From DASXRA01 sp036502575 (GTDB lineage: Bacteria; Actinomycetota; Actinomycetes; Mycobacteriales; Jatrophihabitantaceae): a DNA stretch of 64,000 nt. Location of the stretch: contig DASXYL010000029.1 in the NCBI GenBank assembly GCA_036502575.1, positions 124,001 through 188,000 of the forward strand, read 5' to 3'. The notes under the pieces were generated by a model. That model was given only the letters and a program-made list of their open reading frames with translations. It was not told where the DNA came from and did not search any database. How positions within the stretch are numbered: the stretch's first letter is position 1; each line of letters starts with the position of its first letter. Positions 42,846 to 51,966 of this stretch are shown piece by piece. The position numbers and the translations under genes are program-made.

Positions 42846-44264
42846 GTGACGACGACGACTGCGGCGACCGGGCCGCCCGTCGAACGGTCGATCTTCGCGC
42901 CGGCCAATCGCAGCACGAGCGTTGGCCTGCTCATCCTGGTCACGCTGATCGCGTTCGAGGCGATGGCGGTGGCTGCTGCCCTGCCGACGGCGGCCCGCGA
43001 GCTACACGGCATCGGTGCGATCGGCTGGGCGTTCACCGGCTTCCTCGTATCGGACGTCGTGGGCATGGTCGTGTCCGGGCAGCTGTGCGATCGGCGCGGT
43101 CCGCGACTGCCGATGATCGCCGGGTTGATCGCCTTCCTGACCGGGCTCGTGGTGGCGGGCACCGCGACGTCGATGGCGCAGCTCGTCGCCGGGCGATGCG
43201 TCCAGGGCATCGGCGCCGGCCTGCTGATCACCGCGATCTACGTCGTGCTGGGGGCGACGTATCCGGATGCGCTGCGTCCGAAGATCTTCGCCGCGATGTC
43301 GTCGGCCTGGGTGGTGCCGTCGCTGTTCGGGCCGGTGGTGTCCGGGACGCTGGCCCAGCACGTCAGCTGGCGGTGGGTGTTCCTGGGCCTGCTGCCGTTC
43401 GTGCTCGTCGGGGCCGGGTTGCTGGTTCCGGTGCTGCGCGGGTTGGCCTCGCCCGCGTCGCCGGGACGGCTGGCCGACCCGCACCGGGTGCTGCACGCGC
43501 TGGCCGCGGCCGGCGGCGTCGCCGCGCTCGAGGCGGCCGGACAGCACCCGTCTCCCGCCTCGTTGCCGGTCGCCGGCGTGGGCGTGGTGGCGCTCGCGTG
43601 GGGGCTGCGCGCGTTGCTGCCGAGCGGGACGGTGCGGGTGCGGCGCGGGGTGTCCGCACCGATCGCGATGCGCGGGCTGTTCGCCGGGGCGTTCTTCGGC
43701 GTCGAGTCGATGGTGCCGCTCACTCAGTCGGTGCAGCACGGCTTCGGCGCCACACTCGCCGGCCTGCCGCTCGTCGCGTCGGGCGTGACCTGGGCGCTCG
43801 GCTCGTGGTGGCAGGGCCGCTCACCTGCGGCCGAGGGGCCGGAACGTCGGGTCGTGCTGATCCGGACCGGATTCGCGCTGATCGCGCTCGCGGCGGCACT
43901 GGTGGCGGTGGCGGCCCAGCCGGCCGTGCCTGGATGGCTGATCTTTCCGGCCTGGGCCCTGGCCGGGCTCGGCGCCGGCCTCACGATGTCGAGCCTCGGC
44001 GTGCTGCTGCTGCGGTACACGAACGATGCCGACCGGGGCACCGACTCGGCCGCGCTGCAGCTGTCCGACGCGGTGACCAGCGCCCTGACGACCGGCGTGG
44101 CCGGGGTCCTGGTGGCCGCCGCCGCGCGGGGCGTGGTCGGCTACACGGCGGCGTTCACCGTGCTCGATCTGGCGATGGTGGGGGTCGCCGGGCTGGGCGT
44201 CGCCGTCGCCGGCCGCGCCCGCCCCGCAGCTAGCTCGCTTTTGGTCACCCAACCGGCTATATGA
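42846..44264 (+). CDS. MFS transporter, drug:H+ antiporter type
   Basis: 472 residues from the GTG at 42846; a TTG 21 bp upstream extends the frame. Multiple membrane helices begin at about residue 25 (GLLILVTLIAFEAMAVAAAL). Motif A is GQLCDRRGPRLPMI. GRCVQGIGAGLLITAIY is the motif B-type helix 4, and SLFGPVVSGTLAQHVSWRW follows motif C and the loop of DHA exporters. The number of helices (about 14) suggests the DHA2 group. The substrate is unknown. A 12-bp palindrome overlaps its stop, and the downstream lhgO gene is convergent. Confidence 0.88.
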   Translation: MTTTTAATGPPVERSIFAPANRSTSVGLLILVTLIAFEAMAVAAALPTAARELHGIGAIGWAFTGFLVSDVVGMVVSGQLCDRRGPRLPMIAGLIAFLTGLVVAGTATSMAQLVAGRCVQGIGAGLLITAIYVVLGATYPDALRPKIFAAMSSAWVVPSLFGPVVSGTLAQHVSWRWVFLGLLPFVLVGAGLLVPVLRGLASPASPGRLADPHRVLHALAAAGGVAALEAAGQHPSPASLPVAGVGVVALAWGLRALLPSGTVRVRRGVSAPIAMRGLFAGAFFGVESMVPLTQSVQHGFGATLAGLPLVASGVTWALGSWWQGRSPAAEGPERRVVLIRTGFALIALAAALVAVAAQPAVPGWLIFPAWALAGLGAGLTMSSLGVLLLRYTNDADRGTDSAALQLSDAVTSALTTGVAGVLVAAAARGVVGYTAAFTVLDLAMVGVAGLGVAVAGRARPAASSLLVTQPAI

Positions 44265-44280
44265 CGGCGGGTGACCAAAA
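44239..44280. terminator. 12-bp perfect inverted repeat between convergent MFS and lhgO genes
   Basis: TTTTGGTCACCC (44239-44250) and GGGTGACCAAAA (44269-44280) pair perfectly around 18 bases that include the MFS stop. The lhgO stop lies 6 bp beyond. On either strand the stem begins with a run of U in the transcript and ends with A, not followed by a T-tract, so termination would rely on the stem. Placement argues for a bidirectional terminator. Confidence 0.6.
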
Positions 44281-44285
44281 CCGGA

Positions 44286-45479
44286 TCAGGTCAGCTTGGC
44301 GGCGATCATGTCGCCGATGGGGATCGCCGACGTGGCCGCCGGGGACGGCGCATTGCACACGTGCAGCGTCCGGGGCGTCTCGGCGAACAGGAAGTCGTGC
44401 ACCAGCGAGCCGTCGCGCAGCACGGCCTGGGCCCGGATGCCGGCGGGCTCGGGCAGCAGATCGTCCACCGTCAACTCCGGGCAGTACCTGCGGCACTCGC
44501 GCAGGTAGCCACGCTTGAACACGGAGTTGCGCAGCTCGCGGGCGCCCGTCCGGACGTTCGACCGAGCCATCCGCCACATGCCCGGATAGCGCAGGTACGC
44601 GCCGACGTCGCGCCGCCGGAACGACCCCTTGCGGTAACCCTCGCGGGCGAAGCCCAGCACGGCGTTGGGGCCGACCGTGACGCCGCCGTCGATCGTCTTG
44701 GTCAGATGCACGCCGAGGAAGGGCAGCTCGGGGTCGGGGATCGGGTAGATCAGATGCGAGATGAAGTCCTTGCGAGCGGGCGGCAGCCGGTAATACTCGC
44801 CCCGGAACGGCACGATCTGGAAGTCGGTGCGCGCCCCGGCCATCCGGGCCAGCCGGTCGGCCTGCAGGCCGCCACACACGACCAGCCGCCGGGCCTCGAA
44901 CCGGCGTTCGCCGGCCGATACGGTCACCGTGTCCGAGGTCTCGGTGATGCCCGTCACCTCGACGCCCAGCTCGACGGTCGCGCCGGCCGCCCGGATCACG
45001 TCGCCCATCGTCGCGGCGATGACCCGGTAGTCGACGATCCCGGTCGCCGGCACGAACAGGGCGCCGACCCCGCGGACGTGCGGCTCGCGCCGTCGCAGCT
45101 CGGCGGCGTCGATCCGTTCGACGTCGATGCCGTTGTGCTGCGAGCGCTCGTACAGGGCGTCCATCCGGGCGGCCTCGGCGGGATCGGTCGCGACGAGCAG
45201 CTTGCCGCAGACGTCCACCGGGATGCCGTGCCGGGCGGCGAAGTCCTTCGTGGCCTGGGCCCCGCGCCGGCACAGGTCGGCCTTGAGGCTGCCGGGCGGG
45301 TAGTAGATGCCGGCGTGGATGACCCCGCTGTTGTGGCCGGTCTGGTGGGCGCCGAGTTCGGATTCCTTCTCCACCAGGACGAGGCTCGCGTCGGGGTGGG
45401 CGGCAAGCAGCTGCATCGCGGTGGCGAGTCCGACGATGCCGCCGCCGATCACGCAGTAGTCGTAAGTCTCAGAGCCCAT
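44286..45479 (-). CDS. lhgO: L-2-hydroxyglutarate oxidase/dehydrogenase LhgO
   Basis: 397 residues. The FAD-binding motif YCVIGGGIVGLATAMQLL lies at the N-terminus. GAHQTGHNSGVIHAGIYYPP and LCRRGAQATKDFA are hallmark segments of LhgO, as is PFRGEYYRLP, and FLGVHLTKTIDGGVTVGPNAV comes before the C-terminal domain. It oxidises L-2-hydroxyglutarate to 2-oxoglutarate, passing electrons to the quinone pool or O2, as metabolite repair or in glutarate catabolism. The start codon is 13 bp from the divergent cysteine desulfurase start, so promoters must overlap the coding sequences. Confidence 0.93.
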   Translation of the reverse strand: MGSETYDYCVIGGGIVGLATAMQLLAAHPDASLVLVEKESELGAHQTGHNSGVIHAGIYYPPGSLKADLCRRGAQATKDFAARHGIPVDVCGKLLVATDPAEAARMDALYERSQHNGIDVERIDAAELRRREPHVRGVGALFVPATGIVDYRVIAATMGDVIRAAGATVELGVEVTGITETSDTVTVSAGERRFEARRLVVCGGLQADRLARMAGARTDFQIVPFRGEYYRLPPARKDFISHLIYPIPDPELPFLGVHLTKTIDGGVTVGPNAVLGFAREGYRKGSFRRRDVGAYLRYPGMWRMARSNVRTGARELRNSVFKRGYLRECRRYCPELTVDDLLPEPAGIRAQAVLRDGSLVHDFLFAETPRTLHVCNAPSPAATSAIPIGDMIAAKLT

Positions 45480-45492
45480 ATGCTTGTACCCG

Positions 45493-46650
45493 ATGCCTTA
45501 CCTCGACCATGCCGCGACGACGCCCATGCGGTCGGAGGCTATCGCGGCGGTCACCACGGCGATGGCCGAACTCGGCAACCCCTCCTCGTTGCACGGTTCG
45601 GGGCGCCACGCCCGGCGTCGGGTCGAGGAGTCCCGCGAACGGCTCGCCGCCGCAGTGGGCGCCCGCCCGTCCGAGGTGATTTTCACCAGCGGCGGCACCG
45701 AGTCGGACAACCTGGCCGTCAAGGGCATGTTCTGGGCCCGCCGCGACGCCGACCCGACGAAGCGCCGCATCGTGGCCAGCACGGTCGAGCACCACGCCGT
45801 CCTGGATTCCCTCGACTGGCTGGCCGCCCACGAGGGCGCCGAGATCACCTGGCTGGAGGTCGACGCCACCGGGCTGGTCGCCCCCGAGTCGCTGCGCCGC
45901 GCGCTGGACGACGACACCGCGCTCGTCACGGTGATGTGGGCCAACAACGAGGTCGGCACTCTCGAGCCGGTGCGCGAACTCGCCGCGATCGCCCGCGAGC
46001 ACGGCGTGCCGTTCCACACCGACGCCGTGCAGGCGGTCGGCGCGGTACCGGTCGATTTCGCCGCGTCCGGCGCCGATGCGCTCACCCTGACCGGGCACAA
46101 GCTCGGCGGGCCGCCCGGCGTGGGCGCGCTGCTGCTACGGCGCGACGTCACGGTGGTGCCGTTGCTGCACGGCGGCGGCCAGGAACGCGACGTCCGATCG
46201 GGCACGCTCGACGTGCCGGGCGCCGTGGGCCTCGCGCTCGCCACCGACATCGCCGTCGCGCACCAGCCCGACGAGGCGCCGCGGCTGGCCGCGCTGCGCG
46301 ACCGCCTCGTCGACGGCGTGCGCCGCATCGTCCCCGACGTGATCGTCAACGGCCACCCGACCCAGCACCTGCCGGGTATCGCGCACCTGTCCTTCCCGGG
46401 CTGCGAGGGCGATTCGCTGCTGATGTTGCTGGACGCGCGCGGCATCGAGTGCTCCACCGGGTCGGCCTGCTCGGCCGGCGTGGCCCAGCCCTCACACGTG
46501 CTGCTGGCGACCGGGGCCGAAGCCGCTTGTGCCCGCAGCTCGCTGCGGTTCTCGCTCGGCCACACGTCCACCGACGAGGACGTCGACGCGGTGCTGGACG
46601 AGATCGGCCCCGTCGTCGAGCGGGCCCGGCGCGCGGGGCTGTTCGTATGA
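45493..46650 (+). CDS. Cysteine desulfurase (IscS/NifS-like) paired with MnmA
   Basis: 385 residues from the ATG at 45493; a TTG three codons upstream is possible. A class V aminotransferase fold: PYLDHAATTPM at the start, TSGGTESDNLAV for the phosphate site, PLP lysine in LTGHKLGGPPG (K203), and the sulfur-carrier Cys in STGSACSAG (C326). It takes sulfur from cysteine as a persulfide. The overlap of its stop with the mnmA start (ATGA) and the same pairing in mycobacteria (Rv3025c-Rv3024c) indicate that it feeds MnmA for tRNA 2-thiolation. Confidence 0.95.
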   Translation: MPYLDHAATTPMRSEAIAAVTTAMAELGNPSSLHGSGRHARRRVEESRERLAAAVGARPSEVIFTSGGTESDNLAVKGMFWARRDADPTKRRIVASTVEHHAVLDSLDWLAAHEGAEITWLEVDATGLVAPESLRRALDDDTALVTVMWANNEVGTLEPVRELAAIAREHGVPFHTDAVQAVGAVPVDFAASGADALTLTGHKLGGPPGVGALLLRRDVTVVPLLHGGGQERDVRSGTLDVPGAVGLALATDIAVAHQPDEAPRLAALRDRLVDGVRRIVPDVIVNGHPTQHLPGIAHLSFPGCEGDSLLMLLDARGIECSTGSACSAGVAQPSHVLLATGAEAACARSSLRFSLGHTSTDEDVDAVLDEIGPVVERARRAGLFV

Positions 46651-47726
46651 AGGTTCTGGCGGCCATGAGCGGTGGCGTCGACTCCGCGGTGGCCGCCGCG
46701 CGGGCCGTCGACGCCGGCTACGACGTCACGGGCGTGCACCTGGCCCTGTCTCCGGCCCCGTCCACGCTGCGCCACGGCGCTCGCGGCTGCTGCACCGTCG
46801 AGGACGCGAACGACGCCCGCCGCGCCGCCGACGTGCTCGGAATCCCCTTCTACGTATGGGATCTCGCCGAACGGTTCCGGGCCGACGTCATCGACGACTT
46901 CGTCGCCGAGTACGCCGCCGGACGCACCCCCAACCCGTGCCTGCGCTGCAACGAGAAGATCAAGTTCGCCGCGGTGCTCGATCGCGCGCTGGCGCTCGGC
47001 TTCGACGCCGTGGTCACGGGCCACCACGCCCGGCTGGACGGCGGTCGGCTCCGACGTTCCGTCGACGCGGCGAAGGACCAGTCCTACGTGCTGGCCGTGC
47101 TGACGCCGGGGCAGCTCGCCGGTGCGATGTTCCCGCTCGGTGACTCGACGAAGGCGCAGGTACGCAGCGAGGCTGCCGATCGCGGGCTGGCCGTCGCCGA
47201 GAAGCCCGACTCGCACGACATCTGCTTCATTGCCGACGGGGACACGCGCGGCTTCCTGTCGCGCAACCTCGGCGAGCAGGCGGGGCCTATCGTCGACGCC
47301 GTCACCGGCGACACGGTCGGCGAGCACGGCGGCTCGTTCGGCTTCACCGTCGGGCAGCGCCGGGGACTCCGGCTGCAGCGCCCGGCGCCGGGGGGCGAGC
47401 CCCGCTACGTACTGTCGATCCAGCCCAAGACGAACACCGTGGTGGTCGGGCCGGGGGAGCTGCTCGACGCCGACGAGGTCACGGCCGACCGTCCACTGTG
47501 GACGGTGAGCCGGCCGGGCGACCAGTTCGACTGCCTCGTGCAGCTACGCGCGCACGGCATGGTCACGCCGGCGACGGTGTCGGTGGCCGACGGCGCCGTG
47601 ACCGCTCGGCTGCACGGCACCCAGCGCGGCGTGGCGGCCGGCCAGGCTCTGGTCATGTACGACGGCGACACCGTGCTCGGCTCGGCCACCATCGCATCGG
47701 CCCGGCGGGCTACTGTCCGCTCGTGA
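46647..47726 (+). CDS. mnmA: tRNA-uridine 2-sulfurtransferase MnmA
   Basis: 359 residues. ATP-binding P-loop motif AMSGGVDSAVAAA at the N-terminus. Catalytic cysteines in NPCLRCNEKIKF (C98) and SHDICFIADGD (C193). The C-terminal part has the tRNA-binding beta domain (GQRRGLRL). It adenylates and thiolates U34 of tRNAs for Lys, Glu and Gln with sulfur from the upstream desulfurase. Both ends overlap neighbours by 4 bp, indicating a coupled operon. A 19-bp palindrome lies inside the gene at 47488-47506. Confidence 0.96.
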   Translation: MKVLAAMSGGVDSAVAAARAVDAGYDVTGVHLALSPAPSTLRHGARGCCTVEDANDARRAADVLGIPFYVWDLAERFRADVIDDFVAEYAAGRTPNPCLRCNEKIKFAAVLDRALALGFDAVVTGHHARLDGGRLRRSVDAAKDQSYVLAVLTPGQLAGAMFPLGDSTKAQVRSEAADRGLAVAEKPDSHDICFIADGDTRGFLSRNLGEQAGPIVDAVTGDTVGEHGGSFGFTVGQRRGLRLQRPAPGGEPRYVLSIQPKTNTVVVGPGELLDADEVTADRPLWTVSRPGDQFDCLVQLRAHGMVTPATVSVADGAVTARLHGTQRGVAAGQALVMYDGDTVLGSATIASARRATVRS

Positions 47727-48712
47727 CGCATCCCTGGCCGGCCGGCGCGGCAACCGGTGTCGGCTCGCTGCCCGGCACCGACATCGACGAGGCGCTGCGC
47801 GTCGTCTTCGGTGAGTTGCCCGACCTACCGCACCTGCCCGAGCTGCCGGCCCGCGGCGCCGGCGCCGACATGATCGGACGCGGTGCCACGTTCCTGGCTG
47901 AACTTCCGGTCGAGATCCAGCCCTCGGGGTGGCGGCTCACCGCCCATCCGGGCCGCGACCTGCGCCGGGCGCTGGACTTCCTCGCCCGGGACCTGGACGC
48001 CCTCGAGGCGGCCGCCGAGGGCTATGCCGGCGCGCTGAAGGTTCAGGCGGTCGGGCCGTGGACTCTGGCGGCCAGCCTGGAACTACCAAATGGGCACCGG
48101 GTCGTGTCCGACCACGGCGCGACGCGGGATCTCGCCTCGTCGCTGGCGGAGGGCCTGCGCGCGCACCTCGCCGATCTCGCCCGGCGCGTCCCCGATGCGA
48201 CGATCGTGGTGCAGCTGGACGAGCCGTCGATCCCGGCCGTGCTCACCGCTCAAGTGCCCACGCCGTCCGGGTTCGGCACCGTGCGCTCGGTCGAGGCGAG
48301 CGTGGTCGAGCAGGCGCTGGGCAACGTGCTGTCGGTGATTCCCGAAGGCGCCCGCGTGGTGCACTGCTGCGCTCCCGACCCGCCGATCGCGCTGCTGCGC
48401 GGGGCCGGGGCCGACGCGATCTCGATCGACGCCGCCCAGTCACTCGACAACGACGCTTTGGGCGAGGCGGTCGAGGCCGGGACGTCGCTGTGGCTGGGCG
48501 TGCTGCCCGGCACCGACGCGTCGATCAGCCTCGATTCCGCCCGCGATCGCATCCTGAAGCTGTGGCACGCGCTCGGCTTCCCCGACTCTCAACTGGCCGA
48601 CGCCGTGGTGCCCACCCCGTCGTGCGGCTTGGCCGGGGCGAGCGAGGCGTACGCGCGGCGGGCCCTGGAGCTGGTGCGCGACACCGGACGGGCGTTTCGT
48701 GACATGTCGTGA
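47723..48712 (+). CDS. MetE C-terminal-like protein (Rv3015c-like)
   Basis: 329 residues. GTG start overlapping the mnmA stop (GTGA). The fold is that of cobalamin-independent methionine synthase, catalytic barrel only: GVGSLPGTDIDEALRV at the start, KVQAVGPWTLAASLEL, VVQLDEPSIPAVL in the homocysteine/zinc barrel, VVHCCAPDPP, and PTPSCGLAGAS at the C-terminal zinc Cys position. It keeps the zinc-type Cys, but the substrate is uncertain; it could be a methyltransferase using another methyl donor. M. tuberculosis has a similar gene (Rv3015c) directly next to ligA. Confidence 0.85.
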   Translation: MTHPWPAGAATGVGSLPGTDIDEALRVVFGELPDLPHLPELPARGAGADMIGRGATFLAELPVEIQPSGWRLTAHPGRDLRRALDFLARDLDALEAAAEGYAGALKVQAVGPWTLAASLELPNGHRVVSDHGATRDLASSLAEGLRAHLADLARRVPDATIVVQLDEPSIPAVLTAQVPTPSGFGTVRSVEASVVEQALGNVLSVIPEGARVVHCCAPDPPIALLRGAGADAISIDAAQSLDNDALGEAVEAGTSLWLGVLPGTDASISLDSARDRILKLWHALGFPDSQLADAVVPTPSCGLAGASEAYARRALELVRDTGRAFRDMS

Positions 48713-48825
48713 CGACTTCGGGGTCTCCGTCGTCGGACTGTGCCTCACTTGTGATCGGTTCGTAGTTTGTCTGGCCAGGTAGCCAGCTAGCGTCGGGCTT
48801 TCTGTCCGCGCCGCAGGGGAGGGCG

Positions 48826-51800
48826 ATGGCCGGCATCGGCGTTACAGCCCAGGCATTGCGTTACCGGGCCGGCCAGGCGGTGGCGCTGTTCGTACTCTCG
48901 GCGCTCGGCATCGCGGCCTGCGCGTTCGGTCCGCTCTACGAGCGAGCGGTCGAGCAGGCGCAGCTGAAGCTGACGGTGACCAACACCCCGATCGTCAATC
49001 GCGGACTCAGCGTGACCGCAGTCTCGCCGACTCAGTCGCTCGACCCGTTCCTGCCCAGCGGTCAGCTGAAGCGTTTCTACGGCGAGCCGATCACGTCCAC
49101 CTCGCTCACCGTCTACTACCCGATCAAGGGCGGGCGGTACTTCACCAGCGATGTCGTGAGCCGTACCGGAATGTGCGCACACCTCCACGTCACCTCCGGG
49201 CGCTGCCCTTCAGCGCCCGGCCAGGTTGTCGTGAGTGCCGCGGAGCTGCAGGCGGGCGGGCTCAAGATCGGCGATCGCCTCCCGATCGGGGTCCGTCCGT
49301 CGGACGTCGGCGTCGAGACGGCGGCGGGAACGCTGGTCGTTGTCGGGGCTTATCAGACCTTCGACCCGCACGATGACTACTGGTTCGGGCACGAGTACCC
49401 CACCAAGGACGGAGTGCAACGCAACAGCGATCCCAACGCCAAGCTCGAGCACGCGGACACGCTGTTCGCCGCACCAGGATTTGTCGAGCCCATCAGAGCG
49501 ATCACCGAGCACGCTCTCAATGCCCAGCTCACGTTGGGTGAGATCACCGAGGTCGACCTGGCCTTGCGGCCCGGACGTGTCCACCTCAACAACATGGCGA
49601 GTCTGCGCTCGGGCGTGGCCGCTCTGGTCGCCGCGGGCGCGACGCGCGACTCGACCGTGGGTGTGCGAACGACCATCATCGACGGGCTCGCCGAGGCCGA
49701 CCGCGGACGGCACGACGCCAGCTCGGTGATTCCTGCCTTCGCCGTCGAGTTGGCGCTGCTGGTCCTCGTCATGGTGGGTGTGGTGGTCGTCGCTGCGGCT
49801 GACCAGCGCCGTCCGGAGTTCGCGTTGGCTCGGTTGCGCGGACGAAGCGCCGGGCGCGCGGCCCGGCTGCTCGACCGGGAATTCATCGTGCCGGTCGGGC
49901 TCAGCGTCCTACCCGGGCTGCTGCTCGCGTGGCTCGGCACCCGTCTGGCGTGCCGATGGTGGCTATCTGACGCGGCGCGTCCGGAGCTGCGGTGGCCAGT
50001 GCTCGCGGCCGCGGCAGCGGTCGTGCTCGTCGAGGTGCTCGTCGTGGCGGTCGTCGCGCGCAAGGCCGCCCGCCGGCCGGTGCACGACCTGTTGCGGCGC
50101 ACGCCGCAACGCAGCGGTCGGCTCGGCCTCGGTGCCGCCGAGGCTGCGCTCGCAGCGGTCGCGGCGGGCGGCACGGTCGTGGCCTTGTCCGGCGACCGGC
50201 ACAATGCCCTCGCCGTGGCGGCGCCGGCCTTCCTCGCCCTGCTCGCCGGCCTGGTGCTCGGTCGGGTGCTCGCGTGGACCGCACGCCTGGCCGGCCAACG
50301 GGCGCTGTGGCGGGGCCGACTCGCGACCGGCATCGCGTTCTTGCAGATCGCGCGACGACCGGGCCTGCGCTACGTGGTCGCCTTGCTGTGTGTGGCGGTG
50401 GCCCTGATCGTCTCGGCGGCCGACCAGTGGCGGGTCGCCGGGCGCAATCGGTCGGTGCGCGCCGGCGCCGAGGCCGGGGCCAGTGTCGTGCTCACGGTCC
50501 GCGCCGGCAGCGCCAGCACGCTCGAGGACGCAGTCGCCGCCGGCGATCCGACCGGGCGCTACGCGACGCCCGTCGTCGTACAGAGCCCGCCGAGCGGCAC
50601 GACGGTCATGGCCGTCAAGCCCGCGTCGTTCGGCCCGATCGCCGCCTGGGGCTGGTCGAAGGACCGCCCGGATCCCGGCGTGCTGTCTCGGTTGACGCCT
50701 CGCCGCCCGCCGCCGATCACCGTTACCGGCACCACTGTTCGCCTGCGAATGGCGCAGCTCACCCTCGTGCGCCAGAAGCAGCTGGAGACGATCGGCAAGC
50801 CCGGCCCGGTGTGGCTCACGGTGAACCTGCACAAGAAGGACGGTACGGGCTACAACGCGAAGCTGGGCCCGCTGCCCGAGGGCGCACACGGCTCGGCCGT
50901 ACTCACCGCCACCGTGCCGTGCTCCGAGGGATGCACACTGGGGCAGCTACAACTGCTCCGCACGACCTCCGACGACATTCCGATCTACCTGGACGCGACC
51001 CTCGACCTCGCTGCCGGCAGCCCGGGTTCGCTGCGGCCGATCTCGTTGGGATCCGCGTCCGACTGGGCCGAAGCCACCGCCGAATCGCCCATCAACAGCG
51101 GCACTGAACGCATTGGGCTGCAGTTCGGCGGCACCACGCCGACGCTGTCCGCCTTCAACGACGGTAGTCCCGCCGTCATGCAGCATCTTGATCAGCCGGT
51201 GGCCATTCCGGCGATGACCTCCGGGAACGTGCCCGAGGAGCCCGACGCTCGGGGGTTCCTCTATGACAACAACATCGATGCCGCCGCGGCGTCCTACGCC
51301 CCGATCGGCGCGCTGCCCGTCCTTCCGGGCCGCACCGGTCCGGCGATGCTCGTCGACCTCGACGTCGCCGCAGCGCTCGCCACGTCCTCGCTGGCCGACA
51401 GCACCGTCTCGGTGTGGCTGCGTACCGACGATGCGGCTCGCGAACGGGCCTTCGTGGCGTCCTTGGCGCGCAACGGGGTCAGCGTGCTGGACCGCGACAG
51501 CGCGGCCGCGCACCGCGCCATCCTCGCCCAGTCTGCGCCCGCCTGGGCCATGCAACTCGCCCTCGTCACGGCAGTTCTGGCGGTGCTCCTCGCGGCGATC
51601 GTCATCTTCATCTCCGCCGCGGCGGTCCGCCGCACCTGGGCGTACGACATGTCAGCGCTCGAGCTGGTCGGGATGAGCCGCGCGCGGATTCGCCGGGCGG
51701 TGCTGGTGGAGCAGGCCACAGCTGCGGTGGCCGGGGCGGGCGTGGGCACTGTGATGGGCCTGCTCGGCGCGCACCTCGCGCTGCCGGGGATGCCGCTGTT

Positions 51801-51966
51801 CCTCAACGACGCGGCCACCCCGCAGATCCTGCGCCCGATCGCGTGGATGACCGTGGCCGTCGCGGGCGTGCTGGCTCTCGTCACGCTCGTCCTGTCCGGG
51901 GCGCTCGTCGGGATGGCCCTCGTGCGACAGGTCGCCCCGAGTCGCGTGCAGGCGGGGCAACAATGA
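48826..51966 (+). CDS. Large FtsX-type ABC exporter permease (10 TM, two FtsX domains)
   Basis: 1046 residues. ATG with GGGGAGGG upstream. One helix at about 14-36 precedes a large extracytoplasmic domain (40-300). Then come helices around 304-330, 350-370, 388-410 and more to about 520, a second extracytoplasmic domain (525-895), and three final helices (903-930, 965-990, 1005-1030). That is the duplicated FtsX/MacB permease layout, all in one chain. It is expected to work mechanically on a substrate in the envelope or at the outer membrane side rather than form a wide channel. The two ATPase genes follow, the first overlapping its stop by 4 bp. Confidence 0.9.
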   Translation: MAGIGVTAQALRYRAGQAVALFVLSALGIAACAFGPLYERAVEQAQLKLTVTNTPIVNRGLSVTAVSPTQSLDPFLPSGQLKRFYGEPITSTSLTVYYPIKGGRYFTSDVVSRTGMCAHLHVTSGRCPSAPGQVVVSAAELQAGGLKIGDRLPIGVRPSDVGVETAAGTLVVVGAYQTFDPHDDYWFGHEYPTKDGVQRNSDPNAKLEHADTLFAAPGFVEPIRAITEHALNAQLTLGEITEVDLALRPGRVHLNNMASLRSGVAALVAAGATRDSTVGVRTTIIDGLAEADRGRHDASSVIPAFAVELALLVLVMVGVVVVAAADQRRPEFALARLRGRSAGRAARLLDREFIVPVGLSVLPGLLLAWLGTRLACRWWLSDAARPELRWPVLAAAAAVVLVEVLVVAVVARKAARRPVHDLLRRTPQRSGRLGLGAAEAALAAVAAGGTVVALSGDRHNALAVAAPAFLALLAGLVLGRVLAWTARLAGQRALWRGRLATGIAFLQIARRPGLRYVVALLCVAVALIVSAADQWRVAGRNRSVRAGAEAGASVVLTVRAGSASTLEDAVAAGDPTGRYATPVVVQSPPSGTTVMAVKPASFGPIAAWGWSKDRPDPGVLSRLTPRRPPPITVTGTTVRLRMAQLTLVRQKQLETIGKPGPVWLTVNLHKKDGTGYNAKLGPLPEGAHGSAVLTATVPCSEGCTLGQLQLLRTTSDDIPIYLDATLDLAAGSPGSLRPISLGSASDWAEATAESPINSGTERIGLQFGGTTPTLSAFNDGSPAVMQHLDQPVAIPAMTSGNVPEEPDARGFLYDNNIDAAAASYAPIGALPVLPGRTGPAMLVDLDVAAALATSSLADSTVSVWLRTDDAARERAFVASLARNGVSVLDRDSAAAHRAILAQSAPAWAMQLALVTAVLAVLLAAIVIFISAAAVRRTWAYDMSALELVGMSRARIRRAVLVEQATAAVAGAGVGTVMGLLGAHLALPGMPLFLNDAATPQILRPIAWMTVAVAGVLALVTLVLSGALVGMALVRQVAPSRVQAGQQ

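Noticed and set aside
44271..47726. 1151-residue frame that would fuse a long N-terminal region to MnmA
   Set aside because: The N-terminal part is antisense to lhgO and out of frame with the cysteine desulfurase; MnmA begins normally at 46647.
47723..48712. True methionine synthase MetE
   Set aside because: Only the C-terminal barrel is present, at about 330 residues versus about 750, and it sits in the conserved mnmA-ligA neighbourhood; MetE function is not supported.
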